This document shows positions 6,869 to 10,690 of a stretch of 10,690 nucleotides of DNA, in pieces (position 1 is the first letter of the stretch; every line of letters begins with the position of its first letter). The stretch covers positions 1 to 10,690 of the forward strand of contig CANDFO010000078.1 of the NCBI GenBank assembly GCA_947384055.1, written 5' to 3'. Under the pieces are notes generated by a model, which was given only the letters and a program-made list of their open reading frames with translations, had not been told where the DNA came from and ran no database searches. This stretch comes from an uncultured Flavonifractor sp. (GTDB lineage: Bacteria; Bacillota; Clostridia; Oscillospirales; Oscillospiraceae). Position numbers and translations under genes: made by a program.

Positions 6869-7585
6869 TCAGTCTCCCATCAGGCGGCGCATAACCTCTT
6901 CGTAGGCCTCCTCCGCGCCGCCCAGGTCCCGGCGGAAGCGGTCCTTGTCCAGCTTTTCATGTGTGTTCTCGTCCCAGAGACGGCAGGTATCGGGGGAAAT
7001 CTCGTCCGCCAGGACAATGGAGCCGTCCGCGATTTTGCCAAATTCCAGCTTAAAGTCCACCAGGTCGATGCCGATCTCTTTCATAAAACCTTTCAGCAGG
7101 TCGTTGACCGTAAAGGCATACTGTTTAATGAGGGCAATCTCCTCCGCAGTGGCCAGCTTCAGGGCCAGGGCGTGATAGTCGTTCAGCAGGGGGTCCCCCA
7201 GCTCGTCGTTCTTGTAGGAGAACTCGATGGTGGGGGCGTCAAAGACGATGCCCTCCTCCACGCCGTAGCGCTTGGAGAAAGAGCCGGCGGAGATGTTGCG
7301 GATGATGACCTCCAGAGGGACAATGTCCACCCGCTTTACGGCGGTCTCCCGGTCGCTGAGCTCCTGCACATAGTGGGTGGGCACACCCCGTTCCTCCAGA
7401 CGGCGCATCAGGTTGTTGGTCATGCGGTTGTTGATGGCGCCCTTGCCGGTGATGGTGCCTTTTTTCAGGCCGTTGAAGGCGGTGGCGTCGTCCTTGTAGG
7501 AGACCACCACCACGTTGGGATCCTCTGTGGCAAAGACCTTTTTCGCCTTGCCCTCGTACAGCTGCTCCCGCTTTTCAAAGCTCAT
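6869..7585 (-). CDS. purC: SAICAR synthetase
   Basis: This 238-residue enzyme couples CAIR and aspartate with ATP to give SAICAR. It opens KREQLYEGKAKKVF (5-18, ATP loop). Other family marks are SYKDDATAFNG (29-39), KGAINNRMTNNLM (48-60), RNISAGSFSKRYG (96-108), DFKLEFGK (177-184) and ADEISPDTCRLWD (193-205). Length is typical of the short bacterial form. ATG 7583-7585 begins one base after the purE stop, and its GGAGG lies inside the last purE codons nine bases upstream, so the two are probably translationally coupled. This purE-purC pairing puts CAIR formation and its use side by side. Confidence 0.97.
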   Translation of the reverse strand: MSFEKREQLYEGKAKKVFATEDPNVVVVSYKDDATAFNGLKKGTITGKGAINNRMTNNLMRRLEERGVPTHYVQELSDRETAVKRVDIVPLEVIIRNISAGSFSKRYGVEEGIVFDAPTIEFSYKNDELGDPLLNDYHALALKLATAEEIALIKQYAFTVNDLLKGFMKEIGIDLVDFKLEFGKIADGSIVLADEISPDTCRLWDENTHEKLDKDRFRRDLGGAEEAYEEVMRRLMGD

Positions 7586-7586
7586 G

Positions 7587-8081
7587 TTAAAACGCCTCCA
7601 TTTGAATTTTCAAGTCGTCCTCAGTGACGTCCTTTGCCAGCTCCCGTTTAAACTCCGCCAGCCGTCCGGCCAGCACCTCGTCGGACAGGGCCAGAATCTG
7701 CGCCGCCAGAATCGCGGCGTTTTTGGCGCCGTCCACAGCTACGCAGGCCACGGGAACTCCCTTGGGCATCTGAACCATGGACAGCAGGGAGTCCAGCCCC
7801 CCCATCATGGAGGTCTTCATGGGCACCCCAATCACCGGCAGGGTGGTATGGGCGGCCAGAACTCCCGCCAGGTGCGCCGCTTTGCCGGCGGCGGCGATGA
7901 TTACGCCAATCCCATCCTTCTGGGCGGAGGAGGCCAGCTGTTCGGCGGCGGCGGGGGTGCGGTGGGCGGAGATGATGCGGACCTGAAAGGGGATCTCAAA
8001 TTTTTTCAGCCGTTTCATACAGGGTTTCATGGCCTCCAGGTCGCTTTTGGAACCTAAAACTACGGCTACTTGCTTACTCAC
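7587..8081 (-). CDS. purE: N5-carboxyaminoimidazole ribonucleotide mutase (class I PurE)
   Basis: This 164-residue protein carries GSKSD (10-14), ISAHRTP (37-43, His40 being the conserved active-site histidine), AAAGKAAHLAGVLAA (63-77) and LDSLLSMVQMPKGVP (96-110). The AAHL.G form is that of class I enzymes, which rearrange N5-CAIR made by PurK; class II enzymes instead use CO2 directly. No purK is in the window. The start is read as GTG 8079-8081: AGGAGG sits nine bases upstream and PurE homology begins right there. The same frame stays open for 113 codons further up, but those codons lie in the structured leader and read as non-conserved. First gene of the operon, one base before purC. Confidence 0.95.
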   Translation of the reverse strand: MSKQVAVVLGSKSDLEAMKPCMKRLKKFEIPFQVRIISAHRTPAAAEQLASSAQKDGIGVIIAAAGKAAHLAGVLAAHTTLPVIGVPMKTSMMGGLDSLLSMVQMPKGVPVACVAVDGAKNAAILAAQILALSDEVLAGRLAEFKRELAKDVTEDDLKIQMEAF

Positions 8082-8090
8082 AGAATCATA

Positions 8091-8096
8091 CCTCCT
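8091..8096 (-). promoter_or_regulatory. Ribosome-binding site setting a GTG start for purE
   Basis: A perfect AGGAGG on the minus strand lies nine bases before GTG 8079-8081. An ATG one base after the AGGAGG (8087-8089) would read ATG ATT CTG TGA and is too close to the site, so it is unlikely to be used. Confidence 0.8.
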
Positions 8097-8106
8097 AATG
8101 AAATAC

Positions 8107-8147
8107 TCAGCCCGGCGAAGCTGCCCCGGCATATTTGGCCGGGCTGA
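8107..8147 (-). promoter_or_regulatory. Leader hairpin between attenuator and purE ribosome-binding site
   Basis: Arms 8138-8147 and 8107-8116 (UCAGCCCGGC / GCCGGGCUGA) form a perfect 10-bp stem with a 21-base loop. Inside it, CCCGGC 8138-8143 can instead pair with GCCGGG 8125-8130 across a 7-base loop. The two folds exclude each other, so the hairpin is potentially bistable. It begins about 20 bases after the attenuator T-run and ends 10 bases before the AGGAGG of purE. There is no T-run after it on the minus strand, so it is not a terminator; a translational role or RNA stabilisation is possible. Confidence 0.6.
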
Positions 8148-8166
8148 AAAATGACGGTCTTTGGGG

Positions 8167-8204
8167 AAAAACAAATCAGGGTATCCCGCATAAGGATACC
8201 CTGA
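8167..8204 (-). terminator. Intrinsic terminator inside the purE leader (attenuator)
   Basis: On the minus strand UCAGGGUAUCC (8194-8204) and GGAUACCCUGA (8176-8186) make a perfect 11-bp stem with a 7-base loop, followed by UUUGUUUUU (8167-8175). It lies about 190 bases downstream of the predicted transcription start and 85 bases before purE. The operon can therefore be expressed only if this terminator is read through, prevented from folding, or bypassed by another promoter. That is the usual layout of riboswitch or protein-controlled attenuation. Confidence 0.85.
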
Positions 8205-8385
8205 CCCCCGGATTACCGGTGAAAAGAGGGCAGGAAGGCGCCGCGGCCCTGTAAGGCCGCAGGCTGCATCATACAATCCGGCGCCATTCCCGCACCCCCA
8301 GTCCCGCTCAGCCTGCCGGAAAAGTCCCGGCGGACGTTCCCCCCGATTCCTCGGTTGAAACGTTTTTTGACAGTCTGCTGTTATC
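8205..8385 (-). promoter_or_regulatory. Structured 5' leader of the pur operon, candidate riboswitch or other cis-regulatory RNA
   Basis: Helices readable on the minus strand: ACGUUUC 8357-8363 with GGAACGU 8334-8340, enclosing CCGA-GGAA-UCGG (8343-8354, a GNRA loop); GCCGG 8327-8331 with CCGGC 8315-8319; and a long stem of 8280-8297 with 8228-8242 (GGG, CGGGAA and GGCGCC blocks separated by small bulges). That stem encloses GCGGCC 8255-8260 paired with GGCCGC 8243-8248. AGGCUG 8309-8314 can pair with CAGCCU 8261-8266 in the loop of the long stem, giving a possible H-type pseudoknot. GGAUU 8275-8279 can pair with AAUCC 8210-8214 just before the terminator. I do not see the conserved cores of the guanine, PRPP/ykkC, ZTP, THF or T-box classes. 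A free-standing RNA ending at the terminator, for example a divergent 6S RNA, is an alternative. Confidence 0.5.
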
Positions 8386-8391
8386 TTATAC

Positions 8392-8420
8392 AATATATCG
8401 AATTTTTCAGGGCTTTGCAA
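8392..8420 (-). promoter_or_regulatory. Promoter of the pur operon
   Basis: On the minus strand TTGCAA (8415-8420) and TATATT (8392-8397) are separated by 17 bases, a good vegetative sigma-factor promoter (4/6 and 5/6 to consensus). Transcription should start near 8385, giving a leader of about 300 bases before purE. An inverted repeat CGAATTT (8433-8439) / AAATTCG (8399-8405) straddles the -35 box and could be an operator. The CGAA core recalls Firmicutes PurR boxes, but the 33-base distance between the CGAA cores is longer than in B. subtilis, so that link is weak. Confidence 0.65.
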
Positions 8421-8697
8421 GGGTATCGGAAGAAATTCGTATGCTTACACAAGTTCAGGCGGAGAAAAGACCGGACAGGTTGTAATATTCAGGAATCGGC
8501 GGAACCGGTCCGGATTCCACCCGACTGCGGCGGAGCGCCGCTAGGATAGGTTTGTCAATGGTGCGCAACAAGAAATATACAGACTGTCGAAAAATTTTCT
8601 CCACGGGAAAGCCTCGCAGAGCTTTGCCGCCCGAGGGCGGCAAAATAAAGTCAAAATTGGTCATGTTCAAGGATACGTGCCTCGGAAATGATACTGC
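8421..8697. other. Non-coding stretch between the divergent transcription units
   Basis: No convincing gene is seen. An open frame reading VRNKKYTDCRKIFSTGKPR from 8558 on the plus strand, and its mirror on the minus strand, look more like a dispersed repeat than a protein, since neither has a ribosome-binding site. A strong hairpin (TTTGCCGCC 8623-8631 with GGCGGCAAA 8636-8644, loop CGAG) lies inside. It has no T-run on either side, so it is not a standard terminator. I have a vague memory of similar sequence in other Clostridia genomes, which would fit a small repeat element. Confidence 0.35.
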
Positions 8698-8726
8698 TTG
8701 CAATATTTCTCAAGTTGATATAAAAT
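8698..8726 (+). promoter_or_regulatory. Candidate promoter for the DUF3472 gene
   Basis: TTGCAA 8698-8703 and TAAAAT 8721-8726 are 17 bases apart, with the same -35 hexamer as the pur promoter. A transcript from about 8733 would have a 210-base leader containing a hairpin (GGGCGTGA 8755-8762 with TCACGCCC 8778-8785). A second candidate -10, TATAAT at 8851-8856, is closer to the gene but lacks a recognisable -35. Confidence 0.5.
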
Positions 8727-8754
8727 GGAAGCGAGACAGCAGGAGTGTAAAGCA

Positions 8755-8785
8755 GGGCGTGAAGCGCTTGCAGCACCTCACGCCC
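8755..8785 (+). other. Hairpin in the DUF3472 gene leader
   Basis: GGGCGTGA and TCACGCCC form a perfect 8-bp stem with a 15-base loop, about 22 bases into the predicted transcript. No T-run follows (CTATGCAG), so it does not look like a terminator. Function unknown. Confidence 0.4.
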
Positions 8786-8944
8786 CTATGCAGAAAGTCT
8801 CGTTAAGCCATAGTCCCACACAGCAGGAAATTTCTGCGTTCAAAGCCCATTATAATGGAAGTACCGCCCCCCATCGGCTGCACCGTTGAGGTGGTCTGTC
8901 AGGCCGTCTGGAGCGGCAGAAAAAGCAAGAGAGGAAATGAGTGT

Positions 8945-10309
8945 ATGAAGAAAAAATGGTTATCCCTCGCGCTGGCCCTGGCGATATGCCTGGGGCTGCT
9001 GCCAACCACGGCGTTCGCAGCTCAGAACGGCAAGCTCACCATCTCTTTCAAAACCGCTGTCTATTCCATTTCCAAAGAGACCTTTGTGCGATGGATAGAT
9101 GAACCGGCCTCTCAGTCCGACTGTGGCGAGGACGAGTATGTCACGGTCTGCGTCGAGATCTCCAATCTGTCCGGCGCGGCTGTGACCTTACAAAAGCCAT
9201 GTATCCGCATCGATGGTGGGAAGCAGCTGTACTGGGCTGACCTGACACTGAAGGCGGGTACAACCGTGAAGCTCCATGTGTTCCATGTCCACGCAGACCT
9301 TCTTACCCCCGGCCTGCACACGGTAACAGTCTATGCGGAGGGCGAACCGCTGTACACCGGCCGGTTCAGCATCGGCCGGGACTGGTCGGAGGTCTTCAAG
9401 CTCCCCACCCAGGCGCAAATCGCCGCCCGGCCTGCTGACAGGCGGTCGCCCTATGTGGTCACATGGCTCTCAACGGGCAAAGATGTCCGGTATGACGCCT
9501 ACAGCGTGGATTTCAAGTCGGACCACATCCCCTATGGCACCTACAGCAGCCTGTTCAATGGGTATATGGATTATTCCAGCTTGAAGGGACAGTGTTCGTC
9601 CGTTGATAATGATGGCCATATCTCCCTCTACGGTGGCTTGCAGCAGGGGGACAAGGGCAAACCAAGTAATTTTATTCTGTCTTTTTGGGATATTTACTGC
9701 ACCGATGCCGCAGGGAATACGACTATTATCCGCCCGAAACGGATTTATCCGGCGGAAGCAACCGGCGATGACTCTTTTACCAACGAAGGGGACGGCGCCC
9801 ATACCATACTTCCCTATAACTGGCAGGCGGGGCGCTGGTACCGGATGCTACTCCAGTGCGGCACCTCCAAGACAACCGGCAATACCACCGTGGAGCAGTG
9901 GTTCCAGGACCTGACCACAGGGGAATGGACCCACACCTGTACCTATGATATCGGTGTAAAAAACAGCGGCTTTATTGGTAACATGGCGATTTTCTCGGAA
10001 AACTTCCTGAAACAATATGCCGGCGAGGTTCGCTCTTTGGAATTTACCAACGTCCGTATCCACACCAGTGGGGGCTGGCGCGATGTTGTAAACACCAGCG
10101 TTGGCATCGACGTTCAAACAGGGGCTGGCTCACTTGTGGGTGCCTACGGCAGCTGGGAGGCTGGAGCGGATGGAAACACGTTTTATATGATTTCCACCGG
10201 CGTGTCCGGCTGGGGCCGCACCGAGAAAACCGGGAAACTCACCATTCAAAACCGGGAGAGCGGCGACCCGCTCAAGCTGCCGGTGGCGGGACCTTTGAAG
10301 AAGCCGTAG
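8945..10309 (+). CDS. Secreted DUF3472-domain protein
   Basis: This 454-residue protein of unknown function has a clear Sec signal peptide: basic MKKKW, a hydrophobic core to about residue 19, then TTAFA with likely cleavage after Ala25. Residues about 30-145 look like a beta-sandwich domain (ISNLSGAAVTL, LKAGTTVKLHVF, GLHTVTVYAEG), similar to CARDB/Ig-type spacer domains. Residues about 195-380 match my recollection of DUF3472 (PF11958): LYGGLQQGDKG, FILSFWDIY, SFTNEGDGAH, YNWQAGRWYRMLLQ, VEQWFQDLTTGEW and SENF. No anchor, LPXTG or C-terminal membrane segment is seen, so it is probably released or held non-covalently. ATG 8945-8947 has GAGAGG about 10 bases upstream; the frame upstream lacks a signal peptide, so a longer start is unlikely. 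It is a single-gene unit, divergent from the pur operon and not obviously linked to it. The domain is often found with carbohydrate-active modules; substrate unknown. Confidence 0.85.
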   Translation: MKKKWLSLALALAICLGLLPTTAFAAQNGKLTISFKTAVYSISKETFVRWIDEPASQSDCGEDEYVTVCVEISNLSGAAVTLQKPCIRIDGGKQLYWADLTLKAGTTVKLHVFHVHADLLTPGLHTVTVYAEGEPLYTGRFSIGRDWSEVFKLPTQAQIAARPADRRSPYVVTWLSTGKDVRYDAYSVDFKSDHIPYGTYSSLFNGYMDYSSLKGQCSSVDNDGHISLYGGLQQGDKGKPSNFILSFWDIYCTDAAGNTTIIRPKRIYPAEATGDDSFTNEGDGAHTILPYNWQAGRWYRMLLQCGTSKTTGNTTVEQWFQDLTTGEWTHTCTYDIGVKNSGFIGNMAIFSENFLKQYAGEVRSLEFTNVRIHTSGGWRDVVNTSVGIDVQTGAGSLVGAYGSWEAGADGNTFYMISTGVSGWGRTEKTGKLTIQNRESGDPLKLPVAGPLKKP

Positions 10310-10353
10310 GGATAAATCTATAGGGCGAGTTTGAAAAATTACTGAATAGAAGT

Positions 10354-10387
10354 GAACGGACGGGGCTTGTTTGAGCCTCGTCCGTTC
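10354..10387 (+). terminator. Terminator-like hairpin after the DUF3472 gene
   Basis: GAACGGACGGGGCT 10354-10367 pairs with AGCCTCGTCCGTTC 10374-10387 over 14 positions (one G-U) around a 6-base loop, 44 bases after the stop codon. The following GTTTGGGC is a poor T-run, so termination may depend partly on the next hairpin at 10445-10467. Confidence 0.6.
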
Positions 10388-10442
10388 GTTTGGGCAGTTG
10401 TGCTTAGTAGGAATACCGTTTCCGATATAATCACCGCAGGGT

Positions 10443-10690
10443 TCAAAAGGAGCGATTTGCTCCTTTTAAACCGCTTTGACTATAGTGGAAAAGACAGGCC
10501 GCGGATACAACGAACATGATCCCTTCCGCAACTGGTACAGCCAGCCATACTCCCGTTATTCCCCAGATTCGCGGCAGTAACAGGATGCCGACCGCCAGCA
10601 GGCCGAACGTCCGCAAAAAGGAAAGAACCGCCGACACTTTTCCGTTTGACAAGGCTGTGAACATTGCGGAGGTAAAATTGTTCAAGCCGC
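10443..10690 (-). CDS. MATE-family efflux transporter, C-terminal end (partial)
   Basis: The frame enters from the right edge and ends at TGA 10443-10445, giving the last 82 residues of a membrane protein. GLNNFTSAMFTALSNGKVSA followed by LSFLRTFGLLAVGILLLP, GITGVWLAVPVAEG and a final hydrophobic segment is typical of the last two helices of MATE-family (MatE, Na+ or H+ coupled multidrug/toxin) exporters. The Asn-Gly-Lys-x-Ser loop and LR-T-F helix start are the parts I rely on. The true start lies outside the window, and a TTG at 10683-10685 is an internal Leu codon. The last codons form the terminator stem, and the gene converges on the DUF3472 gene. Confidence 0.85.
   Translation of the reverse strand, partial: GLNNFTSAMFTALSNGKVSAVLSFLRTFGLLAVGILLLPRIWGITGVWLAVPVAEGIMFVVSAACLFHYSQSGLKGANRSF
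10445..10467. terminator. Bidirectional terminator overlapping the MATE gene stop
   Basis: AAAAGGAGC (10445-10453) and GCTCCTTTT (10459-10467) form a perfect 9-bp stem with a 5-base loop. The A and T runs sit in the outer stem, so a GC core followed by TTTT is present on both strands. On the minus strand it is formed by the last seven or so codons of the MATE gene including part of the TGA; on the plus strand it backs up the hairpin at 10354-10387. Confidence 0.7.

Noticed and set aside
8087..8098. Three-codon leader ORF ATG ATT CTG TGA overlapping the purE start
   Set aside because: The ATG is only one base from the AGGAGG, too close for efficient initiation.
8237..8266. 6S RNA suggested by CAGCCUGCGGC, also present near the 3' end of E. 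coli 6S RNA
   Set aside because: The match is short, and I could not draw the long rod with a central bubble expected of 6S RNA. It is kept only as an alternative for the leader.
8220..8330. ZTP (pfl) or guanine riboswitch upstream of purE
   Set aside because: GACUGG occurs at 8298-8303, but the conserved ZTP 3' segment (CCGCCUGGGC-like) is not found, nor are the conserved loops of purine aptamers. A covariance search could overturn this.
8082..8420. A 113-codon N-terminal extension of PurE
   Set aside because: It lies in the promoter and structured leader, reads as non-conserved sequence, and the GTG at 8079-8081 has a perfect ribosome-binding site at the point where PurE homology begins.
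8725..8889. A 54-codon plus-strand open frame starting MEARQQECK
   Set aside because: It has no ribosome-binding site, its ATG overlaps a likely -10 box, and there is no recognisable motif.
10398..10431. TATAAT at about 10426 as a plus-strand promoter
   Set aside because: There is no -35 at acceptable spacing, and no plus-strand gene follows within the window.

Overview
The window looks like a GC-rich chromosomal segment of an anaerobic gut Clostridia species, probably Oscillospiraceae (Flavonifractor / Pseudoflavonifractor / Oscillibacter-like). Three things suggest this: a one-strand pur operon; separate AICAR formyltransferase and PurO-type IMP cyclohydrolase genes in place of a fused PurH; and a PurF of the anaerobe type whose N-terminus reads MGGFFG. 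The assignment rests on recall of these families, not on a search.

Layout. Bases 2-64 are the last codons of a plus-strand gene, possibly an LD-carboxypeptidase. It converges on the pur operon, and a short hairpin element (111-167) and a bidirectional terminator (187-231) lie between them. Bases 232-8081, all minus strand, hold eight pur genes in the order purE, purC, purF, purM, purN, purO-like cyclohydrolase, standalone AICAR transformylase, purD. Gaps run from a 4-base overlap to 77 bases. The exception is a 217-base gap between purN and purO, which is filled by a 160-bp inverted-repeat element (3474-3633). That element belongs to the same family as the 51-bp hairpin downstream of the operon.

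Upstream of purE is a long leader. It has a good promoter (8392-8420), several potential helices including a possible pseudoknot, a strong intrinsic terminator (8167-8204), a second large hairpin, and then the purE ribosome-binding site. This arrangement implies transcription attenuation of the whole operon. I could not match the leader to a riboswitch class I know.

Divergent from the operon, after about 0.5 kb of non-coding DNA with a candidate promoter, is a secreted DUF3472 protein (8945-10309, plus). Terminator-like hairpins follow it, and then comes the 3' end of a convergent MATE-family transporter gene (10443-10690, minus).

How the genes work together. PurF makes phosphoribosylamine, PurD adds glycine, PurN formylates GAR, PurM closes AIR, PurE (with PurK or CO2) makes CAIR, PurC makes SAICAR, the AICAR transformylase formylates AICAR, and PurO closes IMP. 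PurL (FGAM synthase), PurB and PurK are not in the window. The two points most worth following up are the PurF without its N-terminal catalytic cysteine and the structured purE leader.
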